Shown: piece by piece, positions 23,701 to 36,100 of the stretch | Layout of the letters: every line of letters starts with the position of its first letter | Position numbering within the stretch: position 1 is the stretch's first letter | Source: Aptenodytes patagonicus | Taxonomy: Eukaryota > Chordata > Aves > Sphenisciformes > Spheniscidae | Direction of reading: 5' to 3' | NCBI RefSeq assembly: GCF_965638725.1 | Contig: NC_134959.1 | Coordinates: forward strand, 12,280,417 to 12,344,416 | Length of the DNA: 64,000 nt | Translations under genes and position numbers: made by a program | Notes under the pieces: model-generated | Told to the model about the DNA's origin: nothing | The model's database searches: none | What the model saw: only the letters and a program-made list of their open reading frames with translations

Positions 23701-26700
23701 TCATATTTCACCGTAATGACTTCAACAGAACTCCTGCAGTCCCAGGCAGTTGCTGTGGTAAGCCACTTTATTTTGTAATAGAAACATAGAAATACTTAAA
23801 AATGTTAAAAAAGTGTCTTTTAAAAAGTAGAACTTTGGTGCGTTTCAGCATCGTTTGCACCAAAAGGTACAGCAACGTGTATCAAGTTATATCTTGTTTA
23901 AGAACTAGTCTTCTTCAGTATACCACTAAACTTACAATCTGTGAACAACACATCAGCTAGCACTAAACTCATCAGACTAAATTAACACCAAAATCTCAAA
24001 ACTGCTACTGAGTAGTACAAAGGCAGCACAGCAAACAGCAAAAGGAGAGCACTGTATAAAGGGGTCTATACATCTGTAAGTAGACTTCTTGCTTATCACT
24101 GATGAGTGTCCTACTACTGGACAAAGAAACAACATTGATGTTACACTTGTGCAAAACCAGAACTCTTTATGCTTCACTTACTAAAAAGAGTTAACCACAC
24201 CCCAACTAAAAACCCAAAACCTACCTGTCAAAAAAGTTTTAATTCAAATTCATTTACGGTAGATCAAAGTACCTCCATTAGATCTAATCCATCCTGCAGT
24301 AACAACTAACATACCATGGCACAGGTGAAAACCAAAGTGTAGTGAAAGACCTTAGCAAGCTTGTTCTTCACTTCTTCACCCATAAGGCCTAGGTTGTCAT
24401 GTCATCACTACTAGCGCTCCTCCTTCTATATAGGTTGAAACCAGCTTGTGTATGCATGGCTCTCTGCTACAATGCTATCTTTCTTTTTGTTTTGCAGACC
24501 CATCCCCAAACCAGGTGTCTTTAATAGAATTTAATTTCTGAATATTTTTTACATGTCTCCCAGTGTTTCCTACAGATGTTGCATCTCAAACACCACAACA
24601 ACAATATTTCACTCTGTAAAGAGCGGCTCATGAATTAATCTAGGTCTTCATTTGGCAAAGCATTCTTTAGTAACTACACAAAATATACAACATATGTTTT
24701 ATTGGTAACATACCTTAGATACCCAATTTACTGTACTTTTAAAGAGGCTCCAACATTAGTGAGTATACCAAATGGTAGTTAAAATGACAAAAGCGATTCA
24801 TTTTAATCCCATATTCCAGACTTTTGGAGATAGAGTCCTTTATCCAGCCTCTTGGATAGTTCCTCTCTTTGTGGCCTTTTCTACAATTGGATCTGCGAAT
24901 GGGACCTGTTTTACTGCAGGCAGGTAAGCTCCCATTCTAAATATCTTAAAATGAAAACTTTTAAAGGATGGAAAAATTTATATATACATTTATGTGCCTA
25001 CACACGTAACGATAGAGATTCTTCTGATCCGAATGTACAAAATGTAATTAAAAAGTACCTGCAAATCTAGCTATATTGTTTAATTTTAAAAAAGAAGTAG
25101 TGGCTATGCAGGTTTGAAAAATTAGAAAATAAGGTCTCTTATTCTTAATTCAAAGCAAGTATAGCACAAAAGGTTTGGGGTTTTTTTTCCACTTCTCATC
25201 AAGTTTAAAGCTAAGAATTAAACAGTTAAAAAAAAGTTACCAGTAAGAACATGACTACACCAGTAATGATAAAGATAAGAATTGGAAAGAGAACCTATTC
25301 CTTTCTATCAGTTGTTCAATGCTTCCATTTACTATTTAAAAATATTTCAAATTTCAAATCCATCTGAATATGATAGGGCTGTAAAAACCATTTTTTTTTT
25401 GACAGAAGGCTGTCAGCATAGCTTTTTAATATGAAGCAAATTAAAAATGAGGAAGTATTTAATTAAGAGGGACGCAGTAGCTAACTTTTTTTCCAAAATA
25501 ATTTTAAATTAAATGTGCAAACTAATGATTCTGAAATTAGTTTCAAGTTCACTACGTTAATACTGGTTCAGAATTAGTTTCAAGTTCAGTGCTTTAATAC
25601 TGGTTACTTCCCTTATTTCAGTCTACTACAATATTCCTTAAATGCCACTGCATATCAAAGGAAATACTGATGCAATCATAGTCAGATGTAGCCACACAGT
25701 AAAACAAACCTGAGAATGAATGGTACTTTTTTTTTTTTTTTTTTAAATAATGCTACTTAAAGTCTAGGTGCCACACTAACTAGATTGCCTTGTTTTTGTT
25801 TTGTCAGACTTGTTTATGTTGCAGGCCGTGAAGGGCACATGCTAAAGGTGCTGTCTTACATTAGTGTTAAGCGTTTAACACCAGCACCTGCTATCATATT
25901 TTACGTAAGTATATATTTTTAAGTACAGAAAAATTATCAACAAAAATTCTCCAGTAATACGTGCTTTCATGATTTCTTACCAGGAATCTTGACAGCTATC
26001 TTTGACTATCTAGACAAGAAAATTGCTAAATACACATTAGGAAGAACGACTATATAAACCCCAATTTCTCAATTTGAACAGTTTCATTCCAGAACTGGAT
26101 TTTAAAAGCAAAATATTTTTAAGTATCTACAGCATGAGAACAAAATTTAAAAGTGAAATGAATGATTAGTATTAGGCAAATCCTTTACTTCACAGGATGC
26201 CTGAAAGAAAGCTATCACTACCCTATTTCCTCCCTGTAAGAATGCATTTACATCTCACTAAAAACAATTCTATTCAGTAATACAAGATAGTCTAGATTTA
26301 TTTTAAAATGTTATTTTTATGTTTTACACATTTATCTTATCTTCAAGGTAAAACAAGATAAAGTCAAAATTCAATAGCTCTGTTGACTTCCAGTAACTTT
26401 AAAAACCTAAAAATATATTTAGTATCTTCACTTCCTCCAAGACACGCAGTCAACAACAAAACAGATTAATGCATACAAATTCCAAGTCTTTTGACTTAAA
26501 AGGGAGTTAAGATTGCACACAAAAATAAATATGTTGGCAGGACGTGGATACTATCTTTAAAGATGCTGCAATACATTTATACCCAAGCATTTAAGCATTC
26601 ACAGATCACACTCTGGAACACCGTAACATACACCCATACTGACACATAAGTAAAATTCAGCCTTCTTTTATAACAGACTATACTAATTTTTATTTTCATT

Positions 26701-28593
26701 TTTAGGGAGCCATTGCTATTATTTATATTATCCCTGGTGACATTGACACACTCATAAATTACTTTAGTTTCGCAGTCTGGATATTTTATGGTTTAACCAT
26801 ACTTGCACTCATTGTTATGAGGTTTACAAGAAAGGAGCTCAGGAGACCAATCAGGGTAAGTTCAGCATTCAGTATGGCTTTTCCTCCACTCCCATAAATA
26901 CTGAAACACGAACTCATCCTAAATATTTGGATATTTAAACAACGTCCTCAGGCAGACTCCTCCTTGTTTGTTTGGGATTTTTTTCCTCCTTACCTGAAAC
27001 CTAGCCATTTATTTGTAGTTCTTCTCTTTGTTCCAGTTTTCCCAGTCCTTATGAGCTTTGTCCTACTGCAAAAGATTACACAATGTTTACTTTCACTTGC
27101 ACAGACCACAGGCACAAGCCAGATTTTCAGAGATGAGGAACTGCAGTCAGCAGACTACCACTGAAAGAGTACCTGAAATAAGACCGCAGGGTCATTGCAC
27201 TGGAGTCAGGTCCCAGATTCATTAAAATACAAATTTTTACACTGCAATTTGCAATATAGACAAAGAGATCTTGGTCATTCTTGCTACTCTTTCAATTGCC
27301 CCATCTTAATTCCAGAAATTTTAAAAGGAAATAGTATTTTCATTGCTTTATGCCGTTTTCTTTCATATATGCAACTTCTGTAAGAACAGCAAAAGAATGA
27401 ACAAGTAATTTTGTGCTTTGTATCTTGCAGATACCCATCATCATTCCAGTCATAGTGACATTAGTCTCCATTTTACTGGTATTGGCACCAATCATCAGTG
27501 CACCTGAATTGGCCTATTTGTACTGTGTTTTATTTATACTTAGTGGACTTATAGTTTATGTACTTTTTGTTCATTTTAAATTCAGCTGGCCCCAAAAAAT
27601 ATCAAGTAAGTATACCTCAGCCAGCCAGCTCCAAATTCAACAGAACATTGCTAAGCTTTAGATTGAAGTAATTATCGTAATGAAGCTCATTACATGGTCC
27701 ATCCCATCTAAATCACGAGCGGGGTGTGAAGGGAGGCAATTTTCCAGACATACAGTGAGGGGCATATAGTGAGCTTTACTAAATACTGTATTTTACTCTT
27801 TCCTGTGAAAAAAAGTGATGTCTGACTTCAGGAAAAACAAAACTTAATTCACAAAAAGGCAATACATCGCTGTAGTAGTATGAAGAAACTGACTTTTAAA
27901 ATTAACAGAAATATTTCTATCTGGAAAGTTAGTTTTTCGATTGTTCATATTTCAAAACATAGCAGACGCATTCTTATGCTACAAAATATTCTGCTTTTAG
28001 CTTATCAATTTTGCTATACTTACTAAAGAAACAGCATTAAGACTAAAATTAATCACAGTGCCGCTGAGTAAAGTGAAAGCTGCGAGAACCCAGCGTGACC
28101 GTTTATAAGATGATTTTGCATAGTGTCTCAAAAGAAACTCTTTGCAACTATATCAGGGAAAACGGGATACACAGCTACTTCTAAAAGGGAAAATGGAATC
28201 AGCTGAAGAAAACAGAATAGACAGAATTAGTACTTCTACAGACATTAAAAAATCCACCATGTCTCTCCTGCCCCTGGGATTATTAAATATTATGTAGTTA
28301 TGCAATTAGAAGCATTGTACTCTACTAAGAGCAAGTTTAGAAACCCTGGCATGTTGTAGCTTGGATCTTAAGATTGTTTTTATTCCCCACTCCTTATTTT
28401 TTGAGATGTGGATACAGAAAAGACAGAGAACTACTCACAAGGATAATTTTCTCGCTTAGGAAAGTAGTGTAAGTCTGAATAGAAATACTGTTCTCTCAAA
28501 GCCGCTAATAATAACTTTTTTTCCTCAGAGCCCATCACTATGCACCTTCAGATGCTTTTGGAAGTTGTTCCAGCAGAGGAAGTTACTGAATAA
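17607..28593 (+). CDS. SLC7A9: SLC7A9, b(0,+)AT amino acid transporter light chain (complete coding region)
   Basis: Light subunit of the heteromeric b0,+ system. Paired with rBAT (SLC3A1) it exchanges cystine and dibasic amino acids for neutral ones across apical kidney and gut membranes; loss causes cystinuria in mammals. Coding exons: 17628-17732, 18937-19084, 20047-20289, 20896-21021, 21349-21448, 23251-23295, 23634-23757, 24820-24923, 25808-25904, 26706-26855, 27431-27605, 28529-28593. These sum to 1482 nt, 493 residues plus stop, against 487 in human; the 6 extra residues are in the N-terminal tail. All junction phases fit. Hallmarks of the LAT family: IIGSGIF (about residues 49-55, unwound TM1), [32 protein letters not shown] and the C-terminal [15 protein letters not shown]. 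Twelve membrane segments are expected. All introns are GT-AG except the first, which is GC-AG. A non-coding first exon was not identified. Confidence 0.97.
20047..20289 (+). CDS. SLC7A9: SLC7A9 exon with the rBAT-linking cysteine
   Basis: An 81-codon exon with phase 1 at both ends, covering TM2 to early TM4. It contains [18 protein letters not shown] and, in the extracellular loop after TM3, YPGCDPPQ. Its cysteine is residue 150 by my count, equivalent to human Cys144, the residue known to form the disulfide with rBAT. Its presence suggests the protein still pairs with a heavy chain. Confidence 0.93.
25533..25606. repeat. ~37-bp imperfect tandem duplication in an SLC7A9 intron
   Basis: GAAATTAGTTTCAAGTTCA and then TTAATACTGGTT recur in two adjacent units (from 25533 and from 25571) with a few substitutions and a one-base length difference. 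The repeat lies in the intron before exon 25808-25904. Confidence 0.85.
28529..28593 (+). CDS. SLC7A9: SLC7A9 last coding exon
   Basis: The acceptor TTTCCTCAG ends at 28528. The exon completes a lysine codon (phase 1) and encodes [20 protein letters not shown], then TAA. The PITMHLQML...EVVP segment is the diagnostic cytosolic tail of b0,+AT, known in mammals to matter for folding and trafficking of the complex. The stop codon lies inside an AATAAA hexamer (28589-28594). Confidence 0.95.
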
Positions 28594-28749
28594 AATATTT
28601 TATATGTACCAGGTTGTTTTTAAGTGCTATACTGGTTGAAGGAGATTCAATTTAGTTTGGCACACATTTATACTTCCTAAATTGTTATGTTCATACTGGT
28701 GTATTATTTTTGCAACACTTTAGTACTTGAAAAATGTTAAATATATAAG

Positions 28750-28755
28750 AATAAA
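28750..28755 (+). terminator. SLC7A9: SLC7A9 poly(A) signal
   Basis: AATAAA about 160 nt past the stop, followed by a GT-containing stretch (CTGTCC, GCTGTTTTCATTGTTTGC), which is a plausible cleavage context near 28770-28780. A second hexamer at 28589-28594 overlaps the stop codon and is also followed by a GTTGTTTTT element. Confidence 0.6.
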
Positions 28756-28779
28756 AGATTTCTAAGCCAGAGTACACTG

Positions 28780-31399
28780 TCCAGCAGAGCTGTTTTCATT
28801 GTTTGCTAATATGTTATGGTATCTTGTTTTCTGCATTAAAATTACTCAAAATAAACAAGAAGAACTTTTCAATTATGAAGATGGCAAAACTTACCAGCAA
28901 CACTGTCAAGATGCTTTTGATCACACTGCTGAAAGAATGAAGCAGCTATCGTTTACAGCATCAAATTCAGCAGGCCACAGAGAAAAGACAGAAATAACGT
29001 AAAACCAGTCTAACTCCATTCTCAGCTTCTCAGACCAAACACTAGCTATCAAAAAATTAAAGACTGAAGAAGTGAGAATCAAGTAAAAGTGGAAAGCACA
29101 GTTGACAGGAAGAGGCTGATTTTTTTTTTTTTTTAATTAAAACATGATAATCAAAGCTTAATTTCTCAGGTATCTGCATTTTCTCCAACACCATCCAAGT
29201 TATAGAACAGTGAGTAAATGCCACAGAAATTATCCTCAGCATGAATGTGACTTTACAGAGGTAACTTCATCATCCTACTAGATACATTCCATTTGGTAGC
29301 TGATGAAAATAAAATCTAAAAAAAAAAAAATAGACACTACATTAACATACAGATGTAAGCAGCTTTTACTTTCCCTGCCCAAGAAACTTAAGGATTGTCT
29401 GTAACATTCTTTATTACTATATTCCCTCAGTGCAAATGGATAAAGGAAGGAATTTTATCAAGTCACTTGTCAGTATTTTAAAGTGGTTAATTTGAGAAAG
29501 GCTGTTTATACTGAAAGCACAAGTCCTCTCAACAATTCTTAAGCACATTCATCCTAAATATAACACAATAATATTAAGCAACTGGCTTAAGATTGTAAGT
29601 TCATACTAACTCTAGCCTAGCAAATTCAATTAAAGAAGCTATTTCTATCATCCTGCAGCTACAAAGAAAAAAATAAAACTTAAGTTCCTACATATTTCAT
29701 TTTGCATCTACCTACATAGAAAAGCAATCCCAAAGGTACATAGAAAAATGATGGGTTCTAATTAATTTGAAGGAGATTTTGTGATTATAGTCAGATCCAT
29801 GAAAATATCAGCTCCATGTGCAATCAGGGTAAAGCAAGCAAAAAGGTTAAGAATGACTAAGGAAGGCAATGGAGAACAAAACAAAATTGTAATTATGTCA
29901 TTACATATAGAGTGCCTACTTGCCACAGTGTTTTGTCCCAGTCACACTATTACAACTGCTGTTCCCCTACCCCAGTTGGTAAAAACATCACTTCAAACAG
30001 AAGAACTATAAGGTTCAGGGAAAGACCAAAGGAATAGAATACTTTTGTATAAGGAATGACTATCTAGTACAATTTTGAAGGCTGAAATAGAGATACCTGA
30101 TTGGGGGACAGGGGGGAAAAATGATGACAGAGGTCCATAGGCAGAGTCTTAAGTGACTCTGAAGAAAATGGGAAAAGCAAACTATCTGTTCCTATTAAAT
30201 CTTTAGGGTACAGGTTGTCAAGCAGACAGAGCAGGGATGGCTTCCAAACACGGGGGGAAAAATAATAATTAAAAAAAAAATCTTCACAGAATATGTTGTT
30301 TGACTACTGACTTCCTTAGTGCAGGAGAAACATTAGGAGTTGACGTAGGTTCCAAAATGCAACTGAACTAATTCAAGTAAGAACTCCACAGAAAACCTCT
30401 TCCTCATGAAGACCCTGATCAAAAATTGCTTGAGGCCAAGAATATTCCAAGAATATTCTTGGAAGGTACTGCTACATTTTTTTTACACTTTTTTATAAAC
30501 TGGCTCTTGGCAGCTGCTAAGAATGTATGGCTAAAACCAGCTTTTGCTTCTACCTCATAAGGTGTCTTACTTTTCAAACAAAAATTACAGATAATTTATG
30601 TCTATTAAATAACCCACTAGACTTACCTACCAGCAGAAAAATCACCTTACATTATATTCAGATATCAGACAAGTCGAAGAAGAACAAAACACGAGAAGGA
30701 AAACATCCTGCCCCATCACTCTTTTTTTCAATTAAGTGATTTGACAGTCTGTTTGCATCACAATGCAAAGCAAGACCAAAATACAGTTACATTAGTTATT
30801 TCCTTAAGTACTTTTACAACAATTACAGCTTTGCAAGTACCTGTACTCAGGTGAAGGTTATAATTAAGCTCAGTTGTAGTCAGGTTCCCAGCAGCACTAG
30901 TTTTTTTTAACCACACATTAACAATTGTAACTGTTTCTGTCATATGGCAGTTTTCCACTGGCATCATCAATATTCTTAAATATTCAGAAAGAAGAAGCTT
31001 TATTATATGCTAATACTAGAAAAACTGTAGCTGTCAGTGTAAACATATTAATAGTCCTTCTCCCATTCTTGAAGTAAAGGCATCCCAATGTTTCTTGAAA
31101 GAATAATCCCCAACAAGCAAGTATATTCTTCCTAGTCAAGAATACAACAAAATTTCAGGCTTCTTTAAATAAATCTGTAAAGTTAAGTCTCTATTCTAAA
31201 TCACTATGTTGGGGAAACTAGTGTGCTTTAAAATCTACAGATGCAGAGAGATCTATACCAGATTCATTTATTATAAATATCTTTTACATTATTACTTCAC
31301 TGCAAGATGTTCTGGATGTGCAAAAATGTAACAGTGAAAAATTATTTACTGAAAAATAGTATATTAAAAGGCAAAGCCTTAGGGCTAAACAGACAAGAT
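28780..31399. other. Intergenic stretch between SLC7A9 and TDRD12 (tail to tail)
   Basis: AT-rich sequence with many A-runs. No exon with plausible splice sites or family resemblance was found on either strand. A plus-strand 67-codon frame at 28799-29002 lies just past the SLC7A9 poly(A) signal and looks fortuitous. A 20-bp perfect palindrome sits at 30445-30464. Confidence 0.5.
30445..30464. promoter_or_regulatory. 20-bp perfect palindrome with two STAT-like sites
   Basis: TTCCAAGAATATTCTTGGAA is its own reverse complement and contains TTCCAAGAA and TTCTTGGAA, both of the TTCNNNGAA type bound by STAT factors. A second GAATATTC lies just upstream. It is intergenic, about 1.9 kb past the SLC7A9 stop. 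A regulatory role is only a possibility. Confidence 0.35.
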
Positions 31400-31405
31400 T
31401 TTATT
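31400..31405 (-). terminator. TDRD12: TDRD12 candidate poly(A) signal
   Basis: The first AATAAA on the minus strand (TTTATT on plus) after the TDRD12 stop at 32141, giving a 3' UTR of about 730 nt. An ATTAAA variant occurs closer, at 31850-31845. Confidence 0.45.
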
Positions 31406-32140
31406 GTTCATTTGCAAAGGAGAAAAGAGTTTTAGATAAATGAGAGGGAATGAAATAAGAGCATTTGTGAAAAGAGAAAATGTCAAACTGAAAACAAATA
31501 CTGAATCTAACTATCACAGTGCTTGTTCCACAAAAGCTGTACAAGTTAGTTACTACAGTGAGCTGCACTGTACAATATTTCATATCAAGTCAACATATTT
31601 CCAATCAAGTAACAAAAATTGCCATTGAGTTAAGGCATCATTTCTTGATACAGAACTGACAATGTGACGACTGCCAACAAACTGATACTGTATGAATATA
31701 AGGGATATGGTAGAAAATTGACAGATCATCAGCATTTGTGAAACTTCAAAAATTACTAACTATTGTTAACACAGCAAATTTACTCAGATAAGTAAACTAG
31801 AAGTTCTGTAATTACTAATAAATTCAACTGCTTCAGAACCCAAGTTTAATCTTCAGATTTTACTGTTTGGATGGCATATGTACATATGTGCACATCATCA
31901 TTAAAGCCAACAATTTTAAAGTGAAGGCACTGGAAAACATACATAATGTTCTTCTATGGAGTATTTCTTCAGATTCTCAGCACCCAAAAGGTAAGGACTT
32001 TGTTCACTATTTTCCTCCTAAAATTAAGGACAGTTCTGCAACCTACATCTTTAGTTTTATGAATTTTAGTGGAAATACTCATGCAAGAGACACTATTTTG
32101 AAGCATAATTCTTATGAGAGGAAAAAGATCTGTCTCCAAA

Positions 32141-33102
32141 TTACTCATCACTTTCTGTTCCACTGCCTTCTGAGGAGTCAACCAATTCTTCGGTTACTGC
32201 AGCAGTGCAATACAATTTTTTAGTACCTAGAAGTAATTAACAAAGTGTAACATTTATAAAGTAACAAAACCCAAGAGCTTCAGAACAAATATGTAGTAGT
32301 ATTAAAACAAAACAAAAACCAAAACAACAAAACACTCACACTTTAGACTACAAACTAGACCAAAACACTAAAAACTACTTCAAACTGCTTTTTGTCTGTG
32401 CTATTCCAATAGAAAAATACCCTGCTGCCTACAGTTTGCTATTAGAGCTCCTCTCATCTGTTTTCAAAGAATTTGATCCAGCCAGCTAAGTGTCACATAT
32501 CTGAAATAAATGAGTATTTCAGATAAAGCCTATGCAAAAGTGAGGATGCTAGTCATTTTATGCATTATGAACACGAACTCGTTCATTCCTTACCAACTGG
32601 AAAAGGGCTTTTATCTTCAAAATCTTCCCAGTGTTCAAAATCAAAAGACACATGAGGATTCTGTTGACAAAAACATTGTTTGAAATATCTGCACTGACGC
32701 ACAGTATGTTCAGAACATTCCATAATTCTCAAATTAATTTCCACTTCACCTTGTTCTTCAGTAATTTGCACCACGCTCCTTTTTTCTCTTTCGCAAGAAC
32801 AATAATAGCCTCTTTATCCTTAATCACACACGTAGACTTTTCTGCAAGTATATATTGATGCAGCTCCATGTCAGCCAAACAAAGTTTGTCTCCTGAACAA
32901 GCACTACATCACAAAAAAGTTTAAAAAAATTAAATGCAAGCTGACAGTCAAACGTTGTGTTTATTATACTGAAATTTCTTAAACCTACCTGAAAACCACC
33001 TTCTCTTTAGAGAACTCACATTTACAGTCAGCTACACTTGCTATTTTTACCTTCATTGTAACAGTCTCTTCATTTTGAAACCACTTTATTTCTGGATAAA
33101 AG
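32141..33102 (-). CDS. TDRD12: TDRD12 CS (p23-like) domain and acidic C-terminus
   Basis: Exons 33102-32989, 32903-32750, 32660-32594 and 32226-32141. The domain starts [20 protein letters not shown] and includes [40 protein letters not shown] and KSPFPVG. The KW..LLK...V.FD.W.D.ED pattern is that of p23/CS domains, which often contact HSP90. The last exon ends in an acidic tail ([16 protein letters not shown]) with stop TAA at 32143-32141. The intron between 32750 and 32660 is only 89 nt; reading through it hits a stop, so the split is needed to complete the domain. Confidence 0.93.
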
Positions 33103-36100
33103 CTAAAATAAAGAAAGTGTAATTGGATTTTTTCTGAAATAGAAAACAACAACAAGAAGCTGTCTCACATACAGCCAGAATTCTCCCATTAGGTTACAAA
33201 CAACCAGCTGAGTTTCAGCATCTGTAGGTGTACTCAACCATAACAATTTGACACTGAATAGCAGTGTCAGGAAAGCACGTGACAGCATGTCAGCCAAGCT
33301 TGCTACAAAGGCACTGCAATCTCAGTCTTTTCAGGAGAACATCTACTAGCTCAAGTGGGGAGACACACTCCATTAACTTTGATATCCAAAGGAATCAAAC
33401 TTACTGCCTCATTTAAGGATGCTATCATAGTCTAATCTTGAAATGACAAAGGAAAAGGTAACAGTAGCAAGACCAACCTCTGAAAGACAAAGTAAACTTT
33501 TCATTACCATAGACACAAATACACATTTCTCATCAAGGTTTTCAACTGCTTATTCTACAGCTGTTATGCCTCAAACTTCCCCCAAATGCTGAAAGGTTTT
33601 AACCAGTGAAAGATAAAGCCTATTAGCAGACCGCAACATCCGTTCATTCAGGTTACTTCCCTTATCATACCCTCAGTCATATCCAAACCCTCATTAACGT
33701 AACTGCTAAGCCATACTTCAACATGTATTACATAAAGATGATCTTAAACTGTGCTAGCCAAGCTACAGAAGGAGATACATGTGGATTCAGTCACCCTACC
33801 AAGAACTTTTCCAATAGGCTAAAATACAAAATACTTCTGGTACTTGCGTAAGAAAATGTTAGTCACTAGCATTAACAGGTAGAAGAGAAAGAATAAGCCA
33901 CCAGAGGAAAGCACTGCCTAGTCCCAAAGTGCGTTAAGAAATTTAAAAACTTCTCAGGATCCACTATCTGCCACAAACCACACCTAATATATCCCTCAGC
34001 ATACTCATAACCACAAACCAACCTAGTATTAATTTCTACTGCATACTTCTCAAATTATTTATCAACAGAAATTGTCCTCCCCGGCCCCCAAGAACAGAAT
34101 CAAACTAAGGGGAGAGACTCAAAACTGATTCATCTCATTAAATACTAATATGCAGAGACAGAAGGGTAGGAGTTACAATTTAGACCTCAAATAGGACAGT
34201 CTTTGGTTAAAACATGATCCAGACAAGCGCAAGGTATAGCTGGTATTTTATACCCATAGACTGAGCTGAAAAAATGTTTGTTTACGTTCACTTCCTAGTA
34301 CTGTGGTGTCTAATCAAAGATTACGTAATTTCAACAGATAAATTTAGCTTCCAGGAGTAAGCAAAAGAGCCATTTAAATTACTTAAGGGATTCACAAGAT
34401 GATGTGTGTGTATACATATATATTTAACGGCAACAGTAATCTCTCAAGCTCAACCGTGATGTAACAGAATACTTCTACCGGTATTATACCTATTTACTCA
34501 CAAAACAGATAATCTCAGTAAGGATGATTTTCCTGTTTGGCAGTTCACATAAAAAAAAGCAAGCAAACAAATCACTCTGAATTTTTATACCGTTTATGCT
34601 GATACAGGGTAGAGTCTTCTGCTTCCTTAGTTTGAGGTACACCATCTAAAAATAAGAAATCCAGAGAGAGATTTTATACTTATCTATACTATAGAAACCA
34701 GATACTTCCAGAATACCCCAGTACCATCATAAGACTAACTTGCTAGCAGTCAAATTACCACTGCAAGACTATATTTGGCATTTATGTTGGGTACTTCCTA
34801 TTTGGAAAGATTTCATAAAATTAGTAATTCAACTGAAAATCTTAACTAAAGAGAGTATTATAGTTGGTATAAGGAAATTAAAAAAAAAAAAAAATAAACA
34901 AACAAAAACCAACACCAAAACCGCAGAGTTTTCCAGGTCAGGTAAAGGTTTTTCCAGTTTCAAGACATTATTTATTTGAAACCCGAAACATGTCATTTTA
35001 GAAACTGACTAAGAGTTTCAGGGATGAAACAACTAATATTGATGTTATCATCACAGCTTGAAACATGGCATTACAGTCACTCTACTACAACAGGGAAAAA
35101 AAACTTTCTATGATAAGCACTCCAGGATCTTATCTGACTTTTGTCTGCTGCAACTTTTTAATCACTCAGCTGTCATTGCTCCAAACTCATGTGCCGACTG
35201 CTGCTAGATCATCCTCTGTCCCCCTTCTAAGCCAGGCTTAATTTTAAGCCTCTACTGACTGAATATCATTGTCCTTGAGCATTAGATTAAAAAAAAGTGC
35301 GCCATTTTCTACCACCCTGAATCTCGGAAAAAAACCAAACCTCCCAGAGAACGATGCTGTTATTCACCTCATATTTCAACAGATTTCAACTTCCTTAAAC
35401 CCTATGGCCTTTGACAGCAAAATGCTTGTCCTCTCTACAGGAGAGATTTCCTGCTCACACATTCCATTCAGAGCCAAACAATTCTGAGTCTCTCAAGGCC
35501 AGAATATTTCTGAAATAGTAATACAGCTATATTAATATGGCTTACTTTCCCAGCATCTCCAGGCTGCTAACTATAAGGTATTTGTGGCTTATTGTAAAAA
35601 TTAGCTATATGGTGCTATTCTGTATACTCAGAGAAGTCTGCATTTGGTAAAATGACTTTAGGTTGACATTTAAGCACCTAACTTCAATTAAAGTTTTAAA
35701 ATTTTTGGAAATTATGAAAAAGGTTTACCACATGGATGATTCCCAAAAGTAATTTTAGATGAATTACAGTTTTCAGTAGAATTTTCTTGCATTGACAAAT
35801 TCTGTGGATTGGACGCATTCTCTGGACCAGCTGTATCTTCCTTTATGCTTCTGAACACAGAAAAAGGTATTTTTAAAAGAAAGGGTTTAAATATGTTTAA
35901 TATTTAAAGGATTCCTAATCATAGTTGGAAATCCTTTTGAAGTTCAGCTTTTCATTCCAATATATGCAAAAAAATACAATAAAATGCACTTCTAGGAAAC
36001 CATAAATCTCACCACAGGGTCGCTGAACTTCAGTAACTCAGTAAGAAGCATTTATACAGAAATCCAAGTTAAGAGAACATTTAAAATTCTCATTCATCCA

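Noticed and set aside
28799..29002. 67-codon plus-strand frame just after the SLC7A9 poly(A) signal
   Set aside because: No splice sites, no promoter context and no family resemblance. Polar composition follows from A-rich sequence.
32583..32774. Single 63-codon minus-strand frame read straight through the CS region
   Set aside because: It crosses the 89-nt intron in the wrong frame. Only its last part ([15 protein letters not shown]) is coding; the first part is intron plus out-of-frame exon.
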